Shown here piece by piece: positions 7,906 through 15,476 of a stretch of DNA of 64,000 nucleotides. This stretch comes from Motilibacter rhizosphaerae (GTDB lineage: Bacteria > Actinomycetota > Actinomycetes > Motilibacterales > Motilibacteraceae), in the NCBI RefSeq assembly GCF_004216915.1, contig NZ_SGXD01000003.1, positions 814,222 to 878,221 of the forward strand, read 5' to 3'. Every line of letters begins with the position of its first letter. The first letter of the stretch is position 1. Both the position numbers and the translations under genes were made by a program. Under the pieces are notes generated by a model. It worked only from the letters and a program-made list of their open reading frames with translations, had not been told where the DNA came from and ran no database searches.

Positions 7906-9360
7906 GTGACCGCCCCCGACGACGCGCCTCCTCCCGCGGGCGACACCGCAGGGGCGCACGCGCGCGGCGTCGCCCGGGCCGCGGGCACCGCCGCCCGCGA
8001 GACCGCGGCCCTGACCCGCGTCGGGTGGCGGGCGACGCGGCGCTTCGTCCGCTCGCACGGCGCCGGCGAGACCGGTCTCGCCAAGCTCATCGACCTCACC
8101 GCGCTCGGCTCCGCCGGCGACGCCATCGTCACGGTCTCGCTGGCGGGCACGCTGTTCTTCTCCGTGCCGACCGGGCAGGCGCGCGGCCGCGTCGCGGTCT
8201 ACCTGCTCGTCACCATGGCGCCGTTCGCCGTGCTCGCCCCGGTCGTCGGGCCCGCGCTCGACCGGCTCGGGCACGGGCGGCGCTTCGCGATGGCGGCGAC
8301 GTTCGGCCTGCGGGCCCTGCTCGCGCTCGTCATGGCCGGCGCGGTCGCCGGCACCGAGGACCCGCTGCGGCTCTACCCGGCGGCCTTCGGGGTGCTCGTC
8401 GGCGTCAAGGCGTACGGCGTGGCCCGCGCCGCCGCCATGCCCCGCCTGCTCCCCCGCGGGCTCGACCTGGTCACCGCCAACTCGCGCGTGTCGCTCGCGT
8501 CGCTGGTCGCGCTCACCGTCATGGGACCCGTGGGCGCAGGGGTCGTGCGGCTGTTCGGGCCGGACTGGGCGCTGCGGCTCGCGGCCGTCGTGTTCGTCGT
8601 GGGCGGGGTGCTGGCGGTGCGGCTGCCGGCGCGCCTGGACGACGAGCGCGTACGCCCCGCCGCCCTGCGCGAGGACGACGAGGTGCCCCCGCCGGAGCCG
8701 CGGGGCCCGCGCGCGTCCGGGCTAGGCCCGCGGCTGCGCGAGGGCCGGGAGAAGCGCGCCCAGGCCGTCGGCCCCTCCGTCGTCCGCGCGCTGCGGGCCA
8801 ACGCGGCCGTACGCGCGTTCGCCGGCTTCCTCCTGCTCCACCTGGCCTTCCTGCTGCGCGCGCACCCGCTCGCCGGGCTGCCCGCGACGGGCCTGCTCGC
8901 CGCTGCGGCCGCAGCGGCCGGCATCGGCAGCGCCGTCGGAGCCTCGCTGGGCTCCGCGCTGCGGGCGCGTCCGCCGGAGGGCACGGTGCTCGTCAGCCTG
9001 CTCGGCACGACGGTCGCCGCGGCCCTCGGCTGGCTGCTGTTCGGGCTCGTGGCCGTGCTCGCGGTCGCCGTGGTCGCCGGCCTCGCCCAGACGCTGGCGA
9101 AGCTCGCGCTCGACGCGCTGATCCAGCGCGACGTCCCGGGCGAGGTGCGCGCGTCCGCCTTCGCCCGCTCGGAGACGCTGCTCCAGCTGTCATGGGTGGT
9201 GGGCGCGGGTGCCGGGACGCTGCTGCCGCCGCACGGCGGGCTCGCCCTCGGGCTGGCCGCGCTCGTGCTCGCCGCCACGCTCGTCGTCGTGGCCACGAGC
9301 GGGCGCCGGAGCCGCCGGGTGCCGCCCCCGGCGCAGGCGGGACCCGCCCCGGCCGGGTAG
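7906..9360 (+). CDS. MFS-type membrane transporter
   Basis: The 484-residue protein has about 10-12 hydrophobic helices and an MFS layout. A soluble N-terminal stretch of about 55 residues precedes the first helix. The first half includes 'LVTMAPFAVLAPVVGPALDRLGHGRR', here cited by its positions 102-127, with the loop-2 motif of the superfamily. A charged loop of about 65 residues separates the halves. The substrate cannot be inferred. The order DUF3027, MFS, DUF2771, phosphorylase-like gene is, from memory, recurrent in actinomycetes. The start is set by the -10 box at 7893-7898. The TAG stop also forms the first bases of the next gene's -10 box. Confidence 0.8.
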   Translation: MTAPDDAPPPAGDTAGAHARGVARAAGTAARETAALTRVGWRATRRFVRSHGAGETGLAKLIDLTALGSAGDAIVTVSLAGTLFFSVPTGQARGRVAVYLLVTMAPFAVLAPVVGPALDRLGHGRRFAMAATFGLRALLALVMAGAVAGTEDPLRLYPAAFGVLVGVKAYGVARAAAMPRLLPRGLDLVTANSRVSLASLVALTVMGPVGAGVVRLFGPDWALRLAAVVFVVGGVLAVRLPARLDDERVRPAALREDDEVPPPEPRGPRASGLGPRLREGREKRAQAVGPSVVRALRANAAVRAFAGFLLLHLAFLLRAHPLAGLPATGLLAAAAAAAGIGSAVGASLGSALRARPPEGTVLVSLLGTTVAAALGWLLFGLVAVLAVAVVAGLAQTLAKLALDALIQRDVPGEVRASAFARSETLLQLSWVVGAGAGTLLPPHGGLALGLAALVLAATLVVVATSGRRSRRVPPPAQAGPAPAG

Positions 9361-9363
9361 GTT
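9358..9363 (+). promoter_or_regulatory. -10 box (TAGGTT) for leaderless DUF2771 gene
   Basis: TAGGTT ends 7 nt before the GTG at 9371. Its first three bases are the MFS stop codon TAG, so the stop and the promoter element share sequence. Confidence 0.6.
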
Positions 9364-9370
9364 CTTCCGC

Positions 9371-9820
9371 GTGCCAGCACCCCGTTCCGCGCGCGCCCTC
9401 GCCGGGCTCGCCCTGGTCTCACCGTTCGTCCTCGCCGGCTGCGACAAGCCGGTGCCCGGCATCACGGTCGTCGGCGAGGGCTCGTCCCACCGGATCGAGG
9501 CGGCCTGCTGGTCCCAGCACTCCTCCACCCCGGTGCAGGAGCAGAGCTGCACGGGCGACGGGCCGAAGGTGTCCGCGGGATCCGCCAGCCGCATCGGCAT
9601 CAGCGTCGACAAGGCGGTCCGCCAGGCGGGCTGGCAGGTCTACGTGAGCCAGTCCGGCCAGGCGCAGCCCGTCACGCAGAAGACCCTCACCGAGAGCTGG
9701 TTCCGCCTGCCGCTCAACGGCGGCACGGTGCCGGAGACGGGCGTCGTGCTCCAGGTCGTGGCCTTCGACGAGTCGGGCCAGCAGCCGCGCGGCATCTGGA
9801 AGTTCCGACTCGTCCCGTGA
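9371..9820 (+). CDS. DUF2771-like lipoprotein
   Basis: The product is 149 residues. It has a short positively charged N-terminus, a hydrophobic segment and a lipobox ('FVLAGC'), so it is predicted to be exported and lipid-anchored at Cys23. The mature part ('RIEAACWSQ', 'RIGISVDKAVRQAGWQVYVS', 'LQVVAFDESGQQPRGIWKF') is a beta-rich domain that I match to DUF2771 by its size, lipobox and position beside the phosphorylase-like gene. Function is unknown. The GTG start is supported by the -10 box 7 nt upstream and by the correct signal-peptide length. The next gene overlaps its stop by 4 nt. Confidence 0.75.
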   Translation: MPAPRSARALAGLALVSPFVLAGCDKPVPGITVVGEGSSHRIEAACWSQHSSTPVQEQSCTGDGPKVSAGSASRIGISVDKAVRQAGWQVYVSQSGQAQPVTQKTLTESWFRLPLNGGTVPETGVVLQVVAFDESGQQPRGIWKFRLVP

Positions 9821-10287
9821 GGGTCGTCGCCGTCGTCGCCGGGACGGGCGAGCGCGACGCGGTCCTCGCCGGGCTCACCATCCCGGAGCACCCGCGGCTC
9901 GCCCGGCTGGCGCCGTACGCCGAGACCCGCGTCGCCGAGTGCGGCGTCGGCACCCTCGTGCTGCTGACCGCGCGGCCCGACGGGACCCCCGGCGGCACCG
10001 CCGACGCGGCCTGCGCCACCGGGATCGCGGTCAACCGGCTGCTCCCCGACCTCGTGCTGGGCATCGACGTGCAGGCCGGGCCGACGACGTTCGCCGGCGA
10101 CGACTGGCTGGTCGCGCTCGCGCAGGGCCGCGTGCCGGGGTCCGCGGAGGGCCAGGCCGGGCCGGTCGCCGCGGGGGCGGCGGCCGCGGCCGCCGCCCAC
10201 CGCCGCCCCTTCCTCGCGCTCGCCGCGGCCGGCACGGACGGCCTGCAGGCCGCCGTCGGGCCCCTGCTGGCCTCCGAGCTCCGCTAG
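9817..10287 (+). CDS. Small phosphorylase-fold protein, possibly a reduced futalosine hydrolase
   Basis: The 156-residue product resembles a shortened nucleoside phosphorylase/hydrolase. It has an N-terminal 'MRVVAVVAGTGERDAVLAGL', a 'VAECGVGT' turn, and the strand 'LLPDLVLGIDVQAG', where MqnB-type enzymes have 'DLVVSAGIGGG'. Futalosine hydrolases are about 220-240 residues and retain catalytic Glu/Asp motifs, which I do not see here. The gene may be a degenerated or repurposed mqnB; the identification rests on weak similarity and gene order. GTG overlaps the lipoprotein stop as GTGA. Its TAG shares the palindrome CTAG with the stop of the convergent efflux gene. Confidence 0.45.
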   Translation: MRVVAVVAGTGERDAVLAGLTIPEHPRLARLAPYAETRVAECGVGTLVLLTARPDGTPGGTADAACATGIAVNRLLPDLVLGIDVQAGPTTFAGDDWLVALAQGRVPGSAEGQAGPVAAGAAAAAAAHRRPFLALAAAGTDGLQAAVGPLLASELR

Positions 10288-11738
10288 CGCCGGCGCAGCG
10301 CCGCCCCGACCACGACCGCGCCCGCCAGCGTCGCCACCACGTCGACGAGCAGCGCGGCGTGCACGCCGCCGAGCAGCGCCTCCCGCGGCGGCAGCGCGTC
10401 GAGGGCGCCGCGCCGCGCCGTCAGCACCGCGCCGAGCAGCGGGATGCCGAGCGTGATGCCGACCTGCTGGGTGAGCGTGGTGAGCCCCGTCGCGAGCCCC
10501 TGCTCGTCGTCCGGCAGCCCGCTCGTCGCGGTGACGGTCGCGGCGACGATCGCGCTGACGTGCCCGAAGAAGCCGGCGAACAGCACGCCCGCGAGCAGCA
10601 CCAGCCCCCAGCGGTGCAGCCCGACGAGGAGCAGCGGGGCGTTCGCGAGCCCCTGGACGAGCAGGCCGACCGCGAGCGTACGGGCCACGCCGAGGCGTCC
10701 GAGCACCCGCGGCGCGACCATGCCCGCGAGCACCGCCGCCGTCCCCGGCAGGCCGAACGCCAGGCCCGTGGCGAGCGCCGAGAAGCCGAGGACGTCCTGC
10801 GCGTACAGCGTCATGACGAAGACGACCGAGCTCTCCAGGCTGAAGACGAGGAACAGCCCGGTGTTGCCCCACGCGACCGTCCGGCGGCGCAGCACGGGCA
10901 GGGCGACGAGCGGCTCCGCGGCGCGCCGCTCGACCGCGACGAAGACCGCGAGCAGGGCCGCCGCGGCGGCGAGGGCGAGCAGCGTACGCGGGTCGCCCCA
11001 CCCGTCGCGCCCGGCGGAGGTGAGGCCGTAGACGAGGGCGAGCAGCCCTCCGGTGACGCTCGCGGCGCCGGGGACGTCGAGCCGGGGGCGCGCACCCTCG
11101 GGGCGGCCGGCCGGGACGACGCGCGGCACGGCGGCGAGCACGGCGATCGCGACCGGCACGTTGACGAGGAACGCCCAGCGCCAGGACAGCGCGGAGGTGA
11201 GCAGGCCGCCGAGCAGCGCGCCGACGGTGAAGCCGCCCGAGAGCAGCGCACCGTTGAGCCCGAGCGCGCGGCGGCGCAGCGGTCCCTCCGGGAAGGACGT
11301 GGTCAGCAGCGAGAGCGCGGCCGGCGTCGCCATCGCGGCGGCGAGCCCCTGCACGACGCGCGCGCCGAGCAGCACCGCAGGACTGCCGGCGAGCCCGCCG
11401 ACGAGCGAGCCGGCGGCCAGCAGGGCGAGCCCGGCGAGGAAGAGGCTGCGCCGGCCGAACAGGTCGGCGACCCGCCCGAACAGCAGGGTGAGCCCCGCCG
11501 CGGGCAGCGCGAACGCGGTCGCCACCCAGGCGAGGTCGTGGTCGGCCAGCCCGACGCCGCGGCCGACGGCCGGCAGCGCGACGTTGAGGATGGAGAAGTC
11601 GACCGCGAGCATGAACTGGGTGCCGAGCAGCAGCACGAGCAGCAGGCCCTGGCGCCGGGTCAGCCGCTCGCCCGCCGGCGCGGCCCGCTCCCGCTGCGGG
11701 TCGGCCGGCAGCCCGGCGGTCGTGTCGAGGACGGTCAT
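10284..11738 (-). CDS. DHA2-family (EmrB/QacA-type) MFS efflux transporter
   Basis: The protein has 484 residues and about 14 predicted helices, the DHA2 size. Helix 1 carries the motif 'FMLAVDFSILNVALPAVGRG' with the Asp typical of drug/H+ antiporters. 'LTLLFGRVADLFGRRSLFLA' is motif A, and 'VQGLAAAMATPAALSLLTTS' follows the helix 4 Arg motif. It probably exports a drug or toxic metabolite using the proton gradient. It is divergent from an XRE regulator, with a strong palindrome between them, so it is probably controlled by that protein. It ends in a CTAG shared with the convergent gene. Confidence 0.9.
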   Translation of the reverse strand: MTVLDTTAGLPADPQRERAAPAGERLTRRQGLLLVLLLGTQFMLAVDFSILNVALPAVGRGVGLADHDLAWVATAFALPAAGLTLLFGRVADLFGRRSLFLAGLALLAAGSLVGGLAGSPAVLLGARVVQGLAAAMATPAALSLLTTSFPEGPLRRRALGLNGALLSGGFTVGALLGGLLTSALSWRWAFLVNVPVAIAVLAAVPRVVPAGRPEGARPRLDVPGAASVTGGLLALVYGLTSAGRDGWGDPRTLLALAAAAALLAVFVAVERRAAEPLVALPVLRRRTVAWGNTGLFLVFSLESSVVFVMTLYAQDVLGFSALATGLAFGLPGTAAVLAGMVAPRVLGRLGVARTLAVGLLVQGLANAPLLLVGLHRWGLVLLAGVLFAGFFGHVSAIVAATVTATSGLPDDEQGLATGLTTLTQQVGITLGIPLLGAVLTARRGALDALPPREALLGGVHAALLVDVVATLAGAVVVGAALRRR

Positions 11739-11808
11739 GGGACTCCGTTCGGGTCGAGGGACGTCCCCACCGTCGCCGCCCGCAGGTCCTGCACCCAGGT
11801 CACTGCGG

Positions 11809-11833
11809 TGGCTACCACTGGCAGTGGCAGCCA
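11809..11833. promoter_or_regulatory. Palindromic operator candidate between efflux gene and XRE regulator
   Basis: An inverted repeat of TGGCT-N-CCACTG around a single G, then CAGTGG-N-AGCCA, gives 11 paired positions per arm with one mismatch. It lies about 70 nt upstream of the efflux start and about 43 nt upstream of the regulator start, where one dimer could control both promoters. Confidence 0.6.
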
Positions 11834-11863
11834 GCGCCCTGGCCCGAGCCCGGCCCGCGCTGC

Positions 11864-11869
11864 GATGCT
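11864..11869 (+). promoter_or_regulatory. -10 box (GATGCT) for leaderless XRE regulator gene
   Basis: GATGCT ends 6 nt before the ATG at 11876, matching the spacing seen at a dozen other starts in this window. No Shine-Dalgarno sequence is visible. Confidence 0.45.
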
Positions 11870-11875
11870 CGGACC

Positions 11876-12775
11876 ATGACGGCGAGGTCCGAGCTCACCG
11901 AGTTCCTCCGCTCCCGCCGCGCGCGGCTCCAGCCCGAGGACGTGGGGCTGGTGGCCTACGGCGAGCGCCGGCGCGTGCCCGGCCTGCGCCGCGAGGAGCT
12001 GGCGCAGCTCGCCGGCGTCAGCGCGTCGTACTACGTCCGCCTCGAGCAGGGGCTCGCCGGCGGGGTCTCCGACGACGTCGTGGCGTCGGTCGCGCGGGCG
12101 CTGCGCCTCGAGCCCGACGAGCGCGCGCACCTGCGCCGGCTGCTGCGCACGGCCCCGGGACGGCGGACGCGCCCGCCGGCCGCCGCCCTCTCCCCCGGCC
12201 TGCGCCAGCTGGTGCTCGCCCTGGGCGACGCGCCGGTCTGGGTGCTCGGCCGCTGGGGCAAGGTGCTCGCGTGGAACCGGCTGGGGCACGCACTGCTCGC
12301 CGGCCACCTCGACCCGGCGTCCGTCGACGACCCGGAGCGGCGGCCGAGCGTGCCGCGGCTGCTCTTCCGCGACGAGCCGACCCGCCGGCTCTACGTCGAC
12401 TGGGAGGCGAAGGCGCGCTCGTGCGTGGCGTACCTCCGGCTCACCGCCGGCAAGCACCCCGACGACCCCGCCCTGCCCGCGCTGGTCGGCGAGCTCAGCG
12501 TGGCGAGCGCGGAGTTCGCGCGCTTCTGGGCCGAGCACCCGGTGCGCCACTGCGTGCCGGTGTCGTACGCCTTCGACCACCCGCAGGTCGGCCGGCTCAC
12601 CCTCGCCCAGCAGGTGCTCACCGTCCCCGAGGACCCCGACCTGCTGGTCGTCGCGACGAGCGCCGCTCCGGGCAGCGCCGACGAGGACGCCCTGCGCATG
12701 CTCGCGAGCCTCGCCGCCCCCGCGCTCGAGCGGCGGCCCGAGGGCTCAGGGCCGCTGGTGCACCACCAGGGGTAG
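11876..12775 (+). CDS. XRE-family regulator with MmyB-like sensor domain
   Basis: The product has 299 residues. Residues about 8-75 are a lambda-repressor-type helix-turn-helix ('RVPGLRREELAQLAGVSASYYVRLEQG', positions 25-51). Residues about 105-280 match the MmyB-like ligand-binding domain ('PVWVLGRWGKVLAWNRLGHALL', then 'AYLRLTAGKHPDDPAL', and 'RFWAEHPVR'), a PAS-like fold that binds small lipophilic ligands in characterised relatives. Such regulators often sit divergent from the transporter or oxidoreductase they control, here the DHA2 efflux pump. The 3' end overlaps the RecQ gene by 30 nt in the opposite orientation. Confidence 0.92.
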   Translation: MTARSELTEFLRSRRARLQPEDVGLVAYGERRRVPGLRREELAQLAGVSASYYVRLEQGLAGGVSDDVVASVARALRLEPDERAHLRRLLRTAPGRRTRPPAAALSPGLRQLVLALGDAPVWVLGRWGKVLAWNRLGHALLAGHLDPASVDDPERRPSVPRLLFRDEPTRRLYVDWEAKARSCVAYLRLTAGKHPDDPALPALVGELSVASAEFARFWAEHPVRHCVPVSYAFDHPQVGRLTLAQQVLTVPEDPDLLVVATSAAPGSADEDALRMLASLAAPALERRPEGSGPLVHHQG

Positions 12776-14857
12776 CACCGCGGGGGCCCCGGCCTCCCGG
12801 AGCAGCACCGCGGCGACGGTCGCGGTCCAGCCGGTCGCCCAGGCGTCGTCGACGAGCAGCAGCGGGCCGTCGGGCGGCTGCGCGCCGCTGCGCACCCGCA
12901 GGCCGGCGAGCACGCCGGCCGCCCGGGCACCGCTGGCGACGTCGCGCGGCGGTGGTGGGCCGGCGGCCTCGAGCAGGTCGAGCACGGGCAGCCGCCCGAC
13001 CTCGCCGATGCGCGCGGCGAGCGAGGCCACCAGCCGCGGCCGCGTGCGCGACGGCACCGGCACGACGGCCACCGGCCGCTCGCCCCACTCGCGGCGCCAG
13101 CGGGATAGCACCGCGACCAGCCCCTCGACGACCTCGTCCGGCACCTCGCCGTCCCCGTCGCCGAGCCGGCCGATGACGTCGCCCCACGCGGGGTCGTCGG
13201 CGTAGGCGAGCGCGCGTCCGGGCTCCGCCTGGAGCGAGGGGCCGATGCGGCCGCGCCGGTCGGGCACGGCCGAGGGCCACATCCGGCGGGGGTCGAGCAC
13301 GACGTCGCGCCCGCGCAGCGAGCGCTGGGCGGCGGCGACGGTCTCCGCCGGCACGCCGCGGCCGGGGGGCGGCAGCTGCCCGGTGCACACCGAGCAGCGG
13401 CCGCAGGGCTGCGGGTCGGGGTCGTCGAGGGCCCGCTGCAGGAAGGCCATGAGGCACGCGCGCCCCGCGGCGTAGTCGCGCATGACCTGCGCCTCGGCCT
13501 CCCGCGCGGCGCGCAGCCGGTCGAAGCGCTCGGCGTCGTAGCGCCAGCCCGTCCCCGTCGCGCGCCACGCGCTGCCGGCGCGCGCCACCGCACCGTCGAC
13601 GGCCAGCAGCTTGAGCAGCGCCTCGATGCGGGTGCGGCGCACGCCCGTGGCGGCCTCGAGGGCCGGGACGCTCAGCGGCTCCTCGCTGGCCCCGAGCTCG
13701 GCGAGCACCGCGTCGACCGCCCGCGGGTCGGGCAGGCTCGCGGTCGCGAAGTGCTGCCAGATCCGCTCGTCGGACTCCGCCGCCGGGAGCAGCACCGCGA
13801 CCGCGGAGTCGATGCCGCGGCCGGCGCGGCCCACCTGCTGGTAGTAGTCGACGGGGCTCGCGGGCGAGCCGACGTGGACGACGAAGGCCAGGTCGGGCTT
13901 GTCGAAGCCCATCCCGAGCGCACTCGTCGCGACCACCGCCTTGAGCTCGTTGGCGCGCAGCGCGTCCTCCACGCGCAGCCGGTCCTCCGGCTCGAGCTTC
14001 GAGGAGTAGGCCCGCACGGCCATCCCCTGCTCGGCGAGGAACCCCGCGAGCCGCTCGGTCTCGGCGACGGTGAGGACGTAGACGATCCCCGAGCCGGGCA
14101 GCGCGCGCAGCGCCTCGGCCACCCACGCGTACCTCTCCAGGGGCGCGAGCCCCGGCACGACCGCGAGCGTGAGCGAGGCCCGGGCGAGCGGCCCGCGCAG
14201 CGTCACGGTGCCCTCGCCGAGCTGGGCGGCCACGTCCTCGGTCACGCGCGCGTTGGCCGTCGCCGTCGTGGCGAGGACCGGGACGCCCGGCAGCGCCGCG
14301 AACAGCTCGCGGGACAGGCGCAGGTAGTCGGGCCGGAAGTCGTGGCCCCAGCTCGACAGGCAGTGCGCCTCGTCGACGACGACGAGCCCCACCCGCGCCA
14401 GCGGGCCCGGCAGCACCTGGGTGGCGAAGCGCGGGTTGGCCAGCCGCTCGGGCGAGACGAGCAGCAGGTCGACGCGGTCGGCGGCGAGCTCCTGCTCCAC
14501 CCGCGGCCAGTCGTCGACGTTGCCGCTGTGGAGGGCGGCCGCGCGGACGCCGGCCCGCTCCGCCGCGGCGACCTGGTCGCGCATGAGGCTCAGCAGCGGG
14601 CAGACGACGAGCGTCGGCCCGCCACCGGCTCCGCGCGTCGCCGCGGTCGCGAGCAGGTAGACCGCCGACTTGCCCCACCCGGTGGCCTGGACCACGAGCG
14701 TGCGCCTGCCCTCGACGACGAGCGCCCGGGCCGCCGCTACCTGGTCGTCGCGCGGCACGGCGCCCGGACCGGCCAGGGCGGTGACGACGCGGGTGGCGGC
14801 GGAGTCGAGGTCGGCGGGGGCGACGGGCGTGAACGGCACGGCGCCAGCCTGCCCCAC
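12746..14857 (-). CDS. RecQ-family DNA helicase fused to a phosphoribosyltransferase-like domain
   Basis: This 703-residue protein has the RecQ helicase core. Walker A is 'VQATGWGKSAVYLLA' near residue 55, the DEAH box is 'VVVDEAHCLSSWGHDFRPDY' near residue 160, motif V is 'ATSALGMGFDKPDLAFVVH' and motif VI is 'YYQQVGRAGRG'. The RecQ zinc-binding region follows ('CLMAFLQ', then 'CGRCSVC', near residues 448-475). After it comes a domain resembling ComF-type phosphoribosyltransferases, with 'VAVVPVPSRTRPRLV' and the PRPP-loop-like 'LLLVDDAWATGWTATVAAV'. The helicase probably acts in DNA repair; the role of the fused domain is unknown. GTG 14857 is the likely start, with GTG 14839 possible. Confidence 0.9.
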   Translation of the reverse strand: MGQAGAVPFTPVAPADLDSAATRVVTALAGPGAVPRDDQVAAARALVVEGRRTLVVQATGWGKSAVYLLATAATRGAGGGPTLVVCPLLSLMRDQVAAAERAGVRAAALHSGNVDDWPRVEQELAADRVDLLLVSPERLANPRFATQVLPGPLARVGLVVVDEAHCLSSWGHDFRPDYLRLSRELFAALPGVPVLATTATANARVTEDVAAQLGEGTVTLRGPLARASLTLAVVPGLAPLERYAWVAEALRALPGSGIVYVLTVAETERLAGFLAEQGMAVRAYSSKLEPEDRLRVEDALRANELKAVVATSALGMGFDKPDLAFVVHVGSPASPVDYYQQVGRAGRGIDSAVAVLLPAAESDERIWQHFATASLPDPRAVDAVLAELGASEEPLSVPALEAATGVRRTRIEALLKLLAVDGAVARAGSAWRATGTGWRYDAERFDRLRAAREAEAQVMRDYAAGRACLMAFLQRALDDPDPQPCGRCSVCTGQLPPPGRGVPAETVAAAQRSLRGRDVVLDPRRMWPSAVPDRRGRIGPSLQAEPGRALAYADDPAWGDVIGRLGDGDGEVPDEVVEGLVAVLSRWRREWGERPVAVVPVPSRTRPRLVASLAARIGEVGRLPVLDLLEAAGPPPPRDVASGARAAGVLAGLRVRSGAQPPDGPLLLVDDAWATGWTATVAAVLLREAGAPAVLPLVVHQRP

Positions 14858-14910
14858 GCCACCGACGGTCCGGCACGTGGACGCCCCGGCGACCGACCTC
14901 CGCCCGCTGG

Positions 14911-14916
14911 GACGAT
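14911..14916 (+). promoter_or_regulatory. -10 box (GACGAT) for leaderless GNAT gene
   Basis: GACGAT ends 6 nt before the GTG at 14923, the spacing expected if transcription starts at the initiation codon. Confidence 0.4.
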
Positions 14917-14922
14917 GGCGCC

Positions 14923-15384
14923 GTGCGCACGAGAGACGGCTACGCCATGAGCACCGACCCGGCCGACCTCGACCTCGACCGCGTCCACCAGTGGCTCTCC
15001 GTCGAGTCGTACTGGGCGACCGGCCGGGCCCGCGAGGTGACCGAGCGCGCCTTCGCGGGGTCCCGGGTGTGGTCCGTCCTGCACGACGGCGAGCACGTGG
15101 CCGTCACCCGCGTGGTGACCGACGGGGCGACGTTCGCCTGGGTGTGCGACGTGTTCGTCGCCGAGGAGCACCGCGGCCGCGGGCTGGGGCAGTGGATGGT
15201 CGCCGAGGCGGTGGCGGACCTGCGCGCGGAGGGGGTGCAGCGCTTCCTGCTCGGGACGCGCGACGCCCACGAGGTGTACGCCCGGGTCGGGTTCGAGCCG
15301 CTCGCGGGCCCGCAGCGCTTCATGGAGATCGACGACCGGCCGACGCGGGCGGCGATCCTGGCGGCGGTCGGCGCAGCGGGCTGA
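14923..15384 (+). CDS. GNAT-family N-acetyltransferase
   Basis: The product has 153 residues. It carries the GNAT acetyl-CoA motif 'VFVAEEHRGRGLGQWMVAEA' near residues 77-96 (R/Q-x-x-G-x-G/A), and the C-terminal motif 'VYARVGFEPLAGPQRFMEI' near residues 118-136, which is the usual end of this fold. The acceptor substrate is unknown. The layout resembles small stand-alone GNAT enzymes of about 140-150 residues. The start is GTG 14923, supported by the upstream -10 box; ATG 14947 would also keep the fold intact. It is divergent from the RecQ gene. Confidence 0.88.
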   Translation: MRTRDGYAMSTDPADLDLDRVHQWLSVESYWATGRAREVTERAFAGSRVWSVLHDGEHVAVTRVVTDGATFAWVCDVFVAEEHRGRGLGQWMVAEAVADLRAEGVQRFLLGTRDAHEVYARVGFEPLAGPQRFMEIDDRPTRAAILAAVGAAG

Positions 15385-15391
15385 GCGCGGG

Positions 15392-15397
15392 TATCGT
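15392..15397 (+). promoter_or_regulatory. -10 box (TATCGT) with a leader of about 73 nt before the DHA1 gene
   Basis: TATCGT would start an RNA near 15404, giving a GC-rich leader that could fold, ending in GAGGAG and the GTG start at 15477. I recognised no known riboswitch in this leader. Confidence 0.35.
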
Positions 15398-15476
15398 TCG
15401 CCGGTCCTCCGGTGTTGGCGCCGGGGACGGCGTCACGAGGTGGTGGCGGCACGCCCGCCCCCGCTGAGGAGACCCC

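Noticed and set aside
15404-15476. Known riboswitch in the DHA1 transporter leader
   Set aside because: The leader is GC-rich and foldable but I could not match it to any known class by eye.
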